NCBI GenBank assembly: GCA_035610365.1
Contig: CM069434.1
Span: 30,590,238 to 30,654,237 of the forward strand
Reading direction: 5' to 3'
Origin: Aquatica leii
Lineage: Eukaryota; Arthropoda; Insecta; Coleoptera; Lampyridae
DNA: 64,000 bases
In this document: one piece after another, positions 47,400-58,259 of the stretch
Layout of the letters: every line of letters begins with the position of its first letter
Numbering within the stretch: position 1 is the first letter of the stretch
Program-made: the position numbers and the translations under genes
Notes under the pieces: model-generated
What the model was told of the DNA's origin: nothing
The model's input: the letters and a program-made list of their open reading frames with translations, nothing else
The model's database searches: none

Positions 47400-49430
47400 T
47401 AATTTTACAACATCTGTTTAAAATGCTGTCCATCTAAATTTAAACACAGGTTCACTGTTTTTTTAATATTGTTAAAGCATTATGTAACACTTCCCGTGTA
47501 ACACTGTAATCGCATTTCTTCTAAAGTTAACCAAACATAAAAAAGTCCAGTGAGGTTAAATCGAGTGATTTATCATTTATCAATCGGTCACTGAAGAACT
47601 GTCGTAAATAATTTAATGTTATACTAGCAGTGTGAGCGGTGGCCCTATCTTGTTGGAAATAACAATGTTGTAACTCATCATCATGTAGTTCATTAATAAA
47701 CGGATCCAAAATTAATTCTTGTTACGGAAGAAATTTTCATTACGTACGACTGTGTATATTGACTTGAAATTAGATTCCGGTTTTGACGCCCTCTACCGAT
47801 TTTTGGTCGCGACTGTCATTTTTACGACAAACTTTCGAAGCTGTCGATTGTCTAAAATGGTCGGTGCGTCTTGAGTAATTTCTTTTTCCAATATCATCCG
47901 GAATAATGGAAATTCAATTGTAATTACATTAAGTGCATAAAATATTTGAGGCGTCACAGGGTAAGATAATTGCTGTCGTTTTATTAAAATTAGGTTGTAA
48001 TTCTTTCTTCCTTGAACAGCCATTTTCCATCCGCTTAGAGCACATGTACGTTTTCAATTAAGGAATGGTGAATAGTAATTCTTTCTAAGAAATCACGTTA
48101 CCGTACACATACGCTTTTGGAAGGCGTTTGCTACGCCACGAAAACGGGGTCTCGATAAGCCTTACCGTGGGAGATGTTACTACCTGTGTATTACTCGATT
48201 GGGTTATCAGCCACCTGTTCTAAATTACTACTTACCTTATTCGATACACTGGAGTCCTATTTAATGCTGAAGGCAGACGTTGATTGTGTTATCAGCCACT
48301 TGTTCTGATTTGCTGCGTACAGTAGTCGATACACCGGGTTTTTATACTTATTTAATGAATTATTAATACTAATTGTTTTAGCTTAATATTCTTTGTGAGT
48401 TGGTGTGTGACACGATTTGCGGTGAAATAATTATTACAGGTCACTGGAGGGGGAAAACGTTTTCTTCACGATAGTGGAAGCTGGACTTCGGGTGAGTTGC
48501 TTTAATTGATTTTTTGTGTATATCGTTGTCACGAAAATTACTCACAAAATTTTGATTCATATTAACGATCGTAAATGTATGTATTGTTTAGCTACCAATA
48601 AGGTAACTGTAATCATTCATTTTACTGTATCGCATACTGTGTGTGGGTGAAGAATATTTACTTCGACTTACTTTAAATGTGTGTTGTGTGTTGCCGATAC
48701 TGCAGGCAATCACGTACGAAAGCTTCTATATAATCCTGTAAATTTACTTGTTGCGAAATCAAAGTTTGCTACACTTGTTAATGCTTATTGTTAATTCTCC
48801 TAGTATTTAGGATTTCAGAATTCAATGTATAACGATCATTCTGCTACTCTAAATTAAAGCTGTGATATTTGTTAACTATAATCTTAAAGTGATTAAAGTC
48901 GTTAAGTTCTCTTGTTAATTTTCTCTCTTTTGTGGTTATTGTTCCCTACTAACTAATTTGGGCTACTCGATCAGCCCAGTATAAGGATTACGAACCTTCA
49001 ATTGAGTTACAAGTTTGGACGTGAGCGAGGAAGAAGTATTACTTTGGATCAGCTCTGGCGCCCTTAGGCATATTTTCTGTGTTTTCTGTGAACCTCCCCT
49101 ACCCCAGACTATTGTGAGTTGGCCGTGCAAGGTTCGTAAAACCAAAAGCTTGTAACATTTTCTATAAGTGTTTGCATCAACAGCTTCGTCCATTAAAACA
49201 GCAGGCTGGCCAAATAATTTTCCTTTTGAAACACTACCCGTACTACGAAACCATTCGACTATATAACGAACATGTTGTGCAAAAGAAACATATCGAAATA
49301 CGTCATTGGGAAATTGCTCGGAAAACTTTTCGTAGCAATTTTGGTAGGAATAATCCTATGTTCCTTGTTTATTACGAATTACCGAACAAAAATAAGCCTC
49401 AACAATAACGGTGTTGTGTTGCTCGGTAAA
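47400..49430 (-). pseudogene. mariner/Tc-type DDE transposase, split by an LTR
   Basis: N-terminal part (about 49180-49430): VEAYFCSVIRNKQG, CYEKFSEQFPND, VEWFRSTGSVSKGKLFGQPA with VLMDEAVD. This is the helix-turn-helix start of the insect DDE transposases with the GSV..GRP hinge. After the LTR the frame resumes at about 48022 (MAVQGRKNYN). Then come the catalytic region in another frame (47527-47709: HDDELQHCYFQQDRATAHTA, LRQFFSDRLI, LTSLDFFMFG) and a final VNLCLNLDGQHFKQML (about 47418-47465). FQQD and SLDFF hold the second and third catalytic aspartates; some residues between them and a stretch after MFG are deleted. The first catalytic block is not recognisable. The copy is dead. Confidence 0.75.
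48028..49157 (+). mobile_element. solo-LTR-like insertion inside mariner element
   Basis: TTTTC (48023-48027) is repeated just after 49157, and removing everything between them restores the transposase reading frame (TYRK then MAVQ). The 3' end AAAGCTTGTAACA, an internal GGCGCC (49059-49064), GAACCTCCCCT and GAGTTGGCCGTGCA.GGTTCGTAA match the LTR at 55144-56387. The 5' third is different, and the first bases are CATCCGC rather than TGTTAC, so either the end has been lost or it is a different subfamily. No internal retroelement region is present. Confidence 0.7.
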
Positions 49431-49729
49431 CACTATTGCTAATAATATAAAAAGATGTGATATATTCTTGTTAAATAAAGTATTTTTAACTTACATCAAG
49501 TAAAAGTTGCACAGCCGAAAATGGCAATAAAAAAAGCCTTTTGGTAATAAAAACTTGAAATACTAACAAAAAATTCACAATATAGACAAGCACACCACTA
49601 AACTATAAATAAATTGTCAAATTGAGAAATCCATCAAAACTGAATCAACGCTGTAAAATCAAAGTTACTAGTTTGACGACGCGCCAAATTTAAACGCTCG
49701 TCAATCATTTACGAACACAGTGTATAAGG

Positions 49730-51995
49730 TTAAGCAAAATCGAAATAAAGAAATGTAATGTAAGTTGTCTATACGACAGGTCTCAAAATGCAACTCAAAT
49801 CGGAAACCCTTTGTTACAAATCACCAAATAGAACAAATGCAACTTTTACACATAGATATTTATACAACTTCGTTATAGATATGGCTTTTAGCTTTAAATG
49901 TTATTAAAATAGTGATGCAGAGCTAAGGGGAAAGTGCGGTAAAGGGTACTCTGAAATAGTACAGTTCTAACACACCGGCCCGGAAATAACATGTATTGTA
50001 CATTTAAATATTATCGCAAAAACGTGTAAATTAAACGCATGCGCAATTTAATTGTACTATTTATCTCTGTCTTTGTTTACGTAGAGCACAATACAAACCT
50101 CGGAAAGCCGCATCTATAAAGAAGTTATACTTTTACATTACATGTGCCGGCATCTGTTGCATTGCGGTAGAAGTTTATTACTTCATAAAGTTTAATTTCC
50201 GTATTTCAAATATTTTTTTTGTATTCTGAGTTTCGAACTCCAGAACATATAACGGTTATCGAATATATTTTGTTTTGTTTTTCGTTGTTGTCTTTTTAAG
50301 TTTATGTGTTACTACTTTTAATTTAAAACATTTTGTAATTAATTCTGACCCTATAAGTTCAGCACCGCAAGAAGGATGCAAGTTTTTTGTTATTTCTTAA
50401 TGATGTTAATTCTCTATATTTCTTGTCAGTATTAACATTCACTTTGATCTGTGTATTATTCAACATATTGGTGTTGTAATTGAATTTATTAATTTCTAGT
50501 TTATTTTTGATCTCTTCTTAATTTTTTACATTTATTATGATCAAGGGTGGTTTCATTGTTTTTTCAGTATTTTTTGTTTGAGCTTCCAGGCTGCTTTCTG
50601 GTTTCTCTGGCGATTTGGACGCTATCCGTTTTTTTTAATTTTTGGATGTGACTAAAATCAGTGCGTGTCTTTGGTAAGTAGCTTTTTTTCCTCATATGAA
50701 TTTGTACAGCTATAGAATTTCTTTTTGTGCTTACTTGTATTTTTAAGTAATTAATTTTGCGTTTTAAACACTTTGAGAACGTTCCTAGTACGTCATTACT
50801 CGGTAAACTTTAACTGAATACTAACACTTTATACACTAATATTTCTATTAAAGTTTTCTGTAAGGATTCTTTTTTAAAATTTTTCCGTTTTACACAGAAA
50901 TCGTATAGTCCATTAATACTATCCTTTTTTATTAAAACAATATCAATCTCACCTTTGTTCAAACTTTTTTTTAGATGTAAAACCTTCTGACAAAGAAGAT
51001 GTTTTTGTAATTTACTATAACTCACACTGTATAAGCACAAAAAACAACACGTAGCACCTTTAACTCATTGGAACGACTGATACTGCAGAGAGCTAATAGG
51101 AAAAGCTGACCATCGCAGAGCTGTCTTTTCTTCTATATTTCATCAACATAAATAATCTTAAATTTTTTCCCAACAACAAAAGAATTTTTTTTTACTAGCA
51201 GAAGCTTTGCAAATGATTTTATCGTTTTTAAACATGCGGGAAGTATCTGATACATTTTTCACTCTTTTTTTTTAAATTCGTAATTTTTGCATTTTTTATT
51301 GCTTTTGCCACTCTGCGCTTTAGTAACCAAAAAAGTGACACAAAAGTGGACGTACTTACTCTCGCACAAACGCTTCAAACAAGAAAACTTGAGTTTTTAA
51401 TAAAAACCTTGATACATACAGCATATCAAAAACTACATAGTTTTTTGTTAGGTAAAAATTAACAAATACTTTAGAATGAAGCTTTTGTTGACATAAATGT
51501 ATAAACTGGACTTGAACCCAGTACAAATATAAATATAATACAATATTTTTTTTGGAATAAAAAAAGAGTAAAGTAACATAAAATGTTTCAAAATAATTAT
51601 ACTCAATGAACAACACAGAAAACAACGAAGTTTTTAGTAAATACAGAAAAACAGCTACTAAATCAAGTATACAAATCTGTTTATCTTTTAAAGTGAAAAT
51701 AAAAAATTTTAACAAAAACATTTATAAAACAATTACTTTAAGAAAAAATATAAGCAAATTAAGCTGAGGTTAGTTTAAAACAGTAATACAATACGCTTAA
51801 GCGTTTTGTTAGAGAACTAAGATAAGTGTTGTGTTGTCGTTGTGTTTTAGTTTTATAAGCAAGCCCTTTGAGCATTAAACTTAAAATATTTGTTAAAGTA
51901 GAATACTTTAGATTTCACATGTTTCAAGTTTACAATAAGGTCACTTTGAAGTGACAAACTTTCTGCTTCTTACATATAAAGTTGTATCTCAATTC
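49730..51995. other. AT-rich stretch, no gene seen
   Basis: Includes a 121-codon minus-strand frame (51356-51721), very rich in F, L and Y, which I judge to be a chance product of A-rich DNA. A 16-base palindrome GTCACTTTGAAGTGAC lies near 51941; a similar CACTTTGAAGTGA occurs in the retroposon near 16797. Confidence 0.45.
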
Positions 51996-52003
51996 TAAGA
52001 TTT

Positions 52004-52070
52004 TCATTGTTTCACTGTTTAACACGATTTTATTAAATTTTTAATTGATGTAAATAAGCACACAATGCGA
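52004..52070 (+). repeat. short direct repeat, copy 1
   Basis: Matches 54582-54648 on the same strand: TTCACTGTTTAACACGATTTT, then TTTTTAATTGATGTAAATAAGC and ACACAATG. About 65 bases, an estimated nine in ten identical. The flanks do not match. Possibly the remains of one element's ends, 2.6 kb apart. Confidence 0.4.
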
Positions 52071-52079
52071 CATTTACGT

Positions 52080-54575
52080 ACGAAACATAAATAAAATTGA
52101 AAAAATATATTTGCAAAGTTTTGTTTTATAAAATGTATTTTTTCAATTTAATTGTAATTAGTATGTGACATAAAAAACAAATAAATTATTATGACAATAG
52201 AAAAGCAACACAGTAGTACGTGTAGGTGCAGTATTTTTTTTTCTATAAAATATTAGTTTTCATTTTTTTCCTAAAATAATTAGAAAAACAATTCAACATT
52301 AAAATAGCATTGCATTTAGCATTGAAATTTCTATTCTGCGTTTTCTAAGTCATCACTTGTACATCAATATCAATTTTGAGTGACTCTAGTTCAGTTTAGT
52401 TTTGAATGTAGTTTCTAAGCAAAAAAAAAATGATTAAATTTTGATTTCAATTATTTGCTTTTTAAAAGATTTTATTATTTGCTTTAAAATAGATTTTTTC
52501 TGTAGATATTGACTTACAATATTTTTTTTTATTTGTTAATCAAAATTATTTAATTACTTAATCACTTGTCGAATATTTGTAATACATATTTTAATCGTTA
52601 ACAAATTTGAAAGAATTGCAAGAACGCGTACAACACATGTAGTTATATTTGGAAATATAGAAACGTAATAATTATATTGATTTTTAATGCATTGCGACCA
52701 CGTATGCAATGTATGTATATGTTACACTTTTGTTAACAGATCAAACTGTTAAAAATATCTAAAACGTTTTGATTGACAGACGAAATTATACACCTATAAA
52801 ATATACTAATGTTTATTATCGTTGCAATAAATAGTGTTTTGTAAACTAAATAAACAACGGATTTAATTTGAAACAACGCCTAATTACAAGTAGGTGGAAT
52901 TCATTTGGAAAATCGATTTGAACTCGGTCATTTTAAAAAGTCTTTGTACCTAATGTTTCTAATTTTATAATGTTTGTTTTACTTGCTTTACAGCAATAAA
53001 GTTATACCTAGAACAATTTTGAGTTTTTAGTTTATTTCGTTTTACATTAAAAAGTTTATTGTCTTTTTAATTTTCTGGTTACGAGTTTTTATGCAGTTTA
53101 TTTTAATTACTTATAACATTTGACAATAATATTTTAAATACACAGTAATTAAATAATAACTGCCAGAAACTCGTAACCGAGTTAAATGTAATCTACGCTA
53201 TAAAGATGTCCCAACGTGTTTTCTACAATTAGTAACTACTAGATGTATTCAGATGGACTTAGTCGGTTAATTTGCTTTAGTAAATTACATAGCTAAATTT
53301 TGCTGTTTAGATACGGTAAATAACCAGATTACTTGCTATTCGACGAGACTAAATACTAAACGTGCGTGGAACTCCTAATTAAAACAATTCGAGCAAATAA
53401 AATGTAATATTACTATAGTATTACAAACCTGTCAAATTAAAATCATTTTGACAAGTACAAAAAAAATTGTAAAAATTACAAGTAAAAATAGAAAATTCTA
53501 ATAATGTATAATATAGCAAAAGTATTGGTTATTTTTGACAAAGGTGCTGCCATTTCAAAGGTATTTACAACTTCATTGCAAGCAAAATGTACAGCATTAC
53601 TGAAATATTCGTTAGAACATATAATAAACGGTTTTAAATTAATATTCCATTTGCAACCTATCACGACGTATATACAAAAAATGTTCGCGCAAGCAATAGA
53701 AAATACATAATTAAGTTAGATAATGCTAAATTTAGTTATTATTGTAAGAAATATTTGGTTTAATAAAGAACAAGATTTATAATTTTTTTTTGTTATTTAC
53801 TTATTGTTGTAAATAGCACTAAATAAATTATTATATTGTTATTAGTATTTTGTACAAATTATAGTAAATGCTGTTAACAAAAATAAGATAACTAAATATG
53901 CTGCATTATAAATAATTATGTGGTAATAAATTGTTATATACTACAATTGAGTAATTCCAAAAATTACTCAAATACTTAAGTTAACAGCATAAAAAAATAT
54001 TCACTTTGTTACAGTTGTGGTTAAACGAATATCGAATATCGAATATAGACTAAGTTATAGTCACAGTAAAGCATTCACAAAAATTGTTAGAAAGCACGCT
54101 ATTAAATAAAAAAGTTTTGCAATAAATTTTTGACAATTATTTAAGAAAAGATAATTGAGCTAATTATAAAAAAAATTTGAAAACGATTTACCATAGCAAA
54201 TAAAAAATTGTTAAAAAACAAATTAGTTTGAATAAAAAAATATAACTGATGCTTGCATCTAATATCAATATTAATCAATTAATTACATTTTAGTTTGAAA
54301 TGTTTTTGGAACGACATCCTGTGGTAAAAATACCACGTATGATATATAGAAAATTATAAATTAGTACGGAAGGTAGCAAAGTTGTCATTGGATTTAATAA
54401 CAGCAAAAGTCAATGATCTATTGACAAGTAACGTTGTCAAAATTTCAACTATAAAATATATAATTGTAAAAAACAACATCAGAACTAGCGCACAGCAAAA
54501 CTCGTCAGCGCTAGAATACACCGATGTGTTTCTACAATTATACCGAAAGGCAACCGTACTCTTTTATATCGTGTA
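52080..54575. other. AT-rich stretch with weak retroelement-like words
   Basis: The frame at 53504-53710 (VLVIFDKGAAISKVF) faintly resembles an aspartic protease of an LTR element, but the active-site triad is not clear, so I do not call it. Confidence 0.3.
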
Positions 54576-54581
54576 GACAAT

Positions 54582-54648
54582 TTTTATTGTCTCACTGTTT
54601 AACCCAGTTTTATTAAGTTTTTAATTTATGTAAATAAGCACACAATGA
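54582..54648 (+). repeat. short direct repeat, copy 2
   Basis: Same strand and sequence as 52004-52070, with small differences (CTCACTGTTTAACCCAG, TTTAATTTATG). Confidence 0.4.
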
Positions 54649-54917
54649 TTCCAATTAAAACGATTCAAATGTTATAAGCCAAATATGCACCGTTTAGAGC
54701 TTATTGTGACAAAAATCTGTAAAAAAACGCCATCTTTGAAAATCACCGAACCTTTACTGTTGTAAATAAGTAAACGATTAAAATGTCAAGTGTTTTTGTA
54801 TTCCCTAAAGTTTTATTCAAGTGCTTATGATCTACCAACTTGAAGTACTATATATAAGGTGTGTCATAAGGTAAAACCATGAATAACTCAATTGTTTTAA
54901 ATTGAATACCCTGTATA

Positions 54918-56510
54918 CTCAAATAATTGTTTGCGTTGTGGTTCCACAGAACACTTAGCAAATCATTGCAAGAAAATGAGCATATCCAAAAAGTTTCCAA
55001 TAAATTTAAGACATAATACCGTTGATGAAATATTTAGCATAAAATAATTGGTTGCTACATTAAAAGTAAATAATGTAAAATTTGAATTTGAAATGGATTT
55101 AAGGGCAGCAGTTAAGCTGTTAAATAAAAGTTATAGACGTATTTGTTACGTGCATAAATTTAAATAATGCACTACCCTGTATATTGGTTTAATTAAAAAT
55201 TACTTTTCTATTTCTCGACGCCATCTATCGGGCTCGTTGGTCTCTTCGTATTGAGTAGACGATAACCGGTGAGATACGGGCATTTTGACTTTAACATCGT
55301 TCATGTTATAACCTATGTCTGCGTGAATTAAAAATCGTTTTCTCAAAACATCCACGTGTTGGGACACGATGGGTAATAAAAGTCTTCTTATTTAACTAAT
55401 TTAATCCACGCAGGGTAAGTGGCTTTTGTTCTTTCTTTGATTAAAGGTAATTTTTATGTTTTTTCGTTAGCGCCATGTGCTACCTTCTAAGTATGGGTGT
55501 TCTTGTCGTAATTTAAAATCTACAAGGGCAAATTATAATCGGAAGCTGTAAACCCTAAGAACGCTGCGATACAAGGGCAGAATTTCGGAGGCAATAAATT
55601 AATACCATCGTAGACGAAAATACATTGTAACAGCATACGATCAGTGTCGGTTCTATTACTTTCTTTTAAATGTTTCTTTTACTTGTAGTTTGTGAGTCGC
55701 CAGGCAGACACGATTATTTTCAGGAAGTTTAATTACAGGAAGCCAGTAGGAAAACGTTTTCTGAAAGTAACCCTGAATTTGGTAAGTCAATTTTTGCTTA
55801 ATTATTCGTTGTTGCTACGGTGATACTTACGACTAACTATATTTACTGATCGTACGTTCGAATTGATTTGTTGCTTATTATTGTTACTCAATTAGTTTAA
55901 GTAAATTACTATCGCATGCTGATTACGTCAACGGTCAATTATCATTATTAATGTAATTTACTCATGAAGATTTTTATATGTTCCGGTAGTTACACTTTTG
56001 TTTTACGTGTAGTGTAAGTTGCCGATACTTCTGATATTCTAGTACCTGCTTATATTTGTACTCGGACTAAAATTATTCTTTGTCATGCTATCCAATTGTT
56101 ATTGATTCAAATTTTAATCTATTTATCCTTATAGAGTAATTAAAGTGCAATTGTTGTTAACGATTTACTTTCTTTCTTCGTTTCCTCTATCTTTACGAAC
56201 CTTGACAATTTTGTACAAGCTTCGAGCCTCCTGTGCTGATCTAACAGGAGCTATTTCTGCAAAGAACAAAAGATCTGGCGCCTTTTAAAATAAAGTCTCT
56301 TGAACCTCCCCTCTCTCCGACAGGTATGGTTTCAATCCTACAGTGAGTTGGCCGTGCAGGTTCGTAACATACTAGAAGCTTGTAACATATTTTATAAATT
56401 ATAAACACACAAAACTAAAAGTATTTTAAGCAACTCAAAATTGCAACGGAAACCTTCTTTGATATAAGTGTCAAGTCAAAAGTCAAGGAGTTTCTCGATA
56501 ACTAAGTATA
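54918..56510 (+). pseudogene. Ty3/Gypsy gag-protease relic, split by an LTR
   Basis: Starts with a perfect CCHC zinc knuckle, CLRCGSTEHLANHC (C-x2-C-x4-H-x4-C, about 54929-54970), the nucleocapsid end of Gypsy gag. After a stop it continues into a protease-like region, LVATLKVNNVKFEFEMDLRA and AVKLLNKSYRRI (about 55050-55143). The usual active-site D-T-G has become D-L-R. The LTR at 55144-56387 interrupts it. Beyond 56391 the plus strand goes on with KQLKIATET and ISVKSKVKEF, loosely like the region after the protease. No RT or integrase part was found. It is dead by several stops and the lost active site. Confidence 0.65.
55144..56387 (+). mobile_element. solo LTR with exact TATT target duplication
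   Basis: Begins TGTTAC at 55144 and ends GTAACA at 56387, a six-base inverted pair as expected for LTR ends. TATT stands directly before (55140-55143) and after (56388-56391), a clean 4-bp target duplication of the Gypsy type. Length 1,244 bp. There is no coding sequence, so it is a solo LTR left by LTR-LTR recombination. It contains GGCGCC (56278-56283) and an AATAAA-like signal (AAAATAAAG) just after it. The first 110 bases are close to those at 63573, and the tail is close to that at 49157. Confidence 0.8.
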
Positions 56511-56519
56511 AATTACAAG

Positions 56520-56970
56520 CTTACTGAGCAATGTAATCAAAAAGCTAATTGCTGCTAACAGAAGCCTGCAAAGTACGATGTTATCGACTTTATTGTGAAG
56601 TTGTGCAGTAGACAATCTCTTACAGAAGCTTGACAAAAACAGAATATATGCGCAAAGATATGCTGATGTTGTCACTATATTGGTAAGTAGCAAGTTTGGA
56701 AAAGTTCTTTAAAACTTTACGCCTTGAAGATAGTAAAAAACTAATGTACGGCAGATGGGCTAACAGTGGACCCTGTAAAAACAATAGCAGTAACCTGTAC
56801 AAGAAGAAGGAAACTTTAGGATTCAAAATGATTTTATTTGGTCTTATAGTAGAATGCAAGCTTTCACGGCTGTTGTTTAATGTAGCTCTGTTTTTCGGGT
56901 GTTGCCGCGCCAAAAAACTTTGACTTAACGTTCTGCTGATCATGCTGTCAGTTTCGTTAAAAGATTTCTA
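56520..56970. other. unassigned stretch between Gypsy and Penelope relics
   Basis: Moderately protein-like words on the plus strand (ANRSLQSTMLS; RYADVVTILVSS near 56660) could be a reverse-transcriptase scrap, but no family is clear. The frames on the two strands overlap each other and neither is convincing. Confidence 0.3.
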
Positions 56971-56974
56971 AAAA

Positions 56975-58185
56975 CTGATGTTATCGTCTTGCGTTCGTCG
57001 TTATATACCGTCTTTTGGCTCAGCTTTGCTAATCCGTGTCTGTTCTGGTCTGATAAGTTGCGTTCATAGACGTCTGGCTACCCTACGTCTTCGTAATCAA
57101 TCCGGTGACCTCCATTCTTATCTAGATGTTCCGTTACTTCAGATTTGTCCGTGCGTTGAGCGTCTCGTTGATGTTTTTTAACTCTGCACTAAATGCTCTT
57201 TCCTGTTTGTCAGATGTAATTCTTGCCGCACATACACTATAATTTAAATATTATTTTGGTGTGTGGTCTCGGAAGTTGATTTTTGTTAGGTGGTATAAAT
57301 TGATCTATTTTCTTCACTGTGTTATAACGTGTAGTGGTGTTCTTTTTTCCTATAACCTTTTTTAGTCTGTCAGTGACTCCCGCAACGTAGGCTAAGTAAG
57401 CATATGTTTCTGATGGTCTCTTTGCAGCATCCTTATATTGCTTCTCCTTCTTCTTCTGTGGTCTTATTAATTTTTGTTGTAGCCATTTTTTATAAGAATG
57501 TCCTTAATGTGTTTAATTTCCTTTTTCTTGTGTTATTCATTACTAATTTTCTCTGCTCTTCGTAGAACTATGTTAATGAGGATCTTTTTTGTTGTGAATG
57601 GTGATAAGAGGATGCGCGTAGATACCGGTCTGTGTGTTTTCTTGCGGTATACGCTATGACTTAGTCTGTTGTTGCCCGTGCGTGTTACTAGAACGTCTAG
57701 AAAGGGCAGTGTTTTGTTCTTTTTGATCTCCATGGTGAATTTGATAACGTTCTGGTGTCCATTGATGTGTTGAAGAAAACTTTGTAATTCTTCCCGTCTG
57801 TGAGGCCATACGACGAAGGTGTCGTCCACGTATCTGTACCAGCATTTCAGTTTCCTGTCCCTTAAGTTGATAGCTTCTTGTTCAAAAGCTTCCATAGAGA
57901 TATTGGCCATTATTGGTGACAGTGGTGATCCCATACTTGCGTCGTTCTTTTGTTCATAGAACTCACCATTCCACAGGAAGTAAGTTAACGTTAAACAGAG
58001 TCTGGCCAAGTCGATCAAATCTTCTTGTAAACCTCGTGGCACTAGTTGTTGTCAAATGATCTCTAATGTTTTTTCCACTGGTACAATGGTGAATAGTAAT
58101 CCCACGTCAAAACTAACTAGTATGTCACTGGTAGTTACTTCAAGTCCTTGTAGAATCTCGATGACTTGAATACAAAATGCTACCA
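56975..58185 (-). pseudogene. Penelope-like element RT and GIY-YIG endonuclease relic
   Basis: Minus strand. Upstream part: ILQGLEVTTSDILVSFDVGL (58095-58150). Then a 169-codon open frame (57533-58042) with YFLWNGEFYEQ, MGSPLSPIMANISMEAFEQE, CWYRYVDDTFVVWPHRREEL with the catalytic YVDD, FTMEIKK, LPFLDVLVTRTGN and HSVYRKKTHRPVS. This is the signature of Penelope-like reverse transcriptases. Downstream, in shifting frames, are the linker (KKKEIKHIKDILIKNGYN) and the C-terminal GIY-YIG region: cysteine words near 57225, then KEH-like, HQRDAQRTDKSEVTEHL and DKNGGHRIDYED (57080-57170). The main RT frame is long and clean, so the copy may be rather young, but a TGA near 58047 and frameshifts after 57533 kill it. 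Confidence 0.85.
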
Positions 58186-58259
58186 ACATCATTTATCAAG
58201 TTAAACAGGCAGCCTCAATTGCCTAGATGGAGATAGATCAACAAAATAGTGTTACAAAT

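Larger units (their letters stand above)
47142..49722 (-). mobile_element. mariner-type transposon with TIRs, carrying a nested LTR
   Basis: The inward sequence from 47142 is CACTGTGTTCGTAAATGA, then, after a 4-base gap, GCGTTTAAATTTGGCGC. The complement from 49722 reads the same over about 43 bases with that one indel and one substitution. TATA flanks both ends (47138-47141 and 49723-49726), consistent with a TA target duplication. Inside is a broken minus-strand DDE transposase gene. A 1.1-kb LTR (48028-49157) lies inside that gene. The CACTGTG start is shared with the Tc1-type element at 23795. Confidence 0.8.

Noticed and set aside
49172..49408. 78-codon plus-strand frame
   Set aside because: Antisense of the N-terminal helix-turn-helix part of the mariner-type transposase.
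51356..51721. 121-codon minus-strand frame
   Set aside because: Very rich in F, L, Y and K as expected from reading A-rich DNA backward; no domain, and its length is near the chance limit for 64 kb of this composition.
53504..53710. Frame with FDKGAAIS resembling an LTR-element protease
   Set aside because: The active-site triad and flanking family residues are not recognisable.
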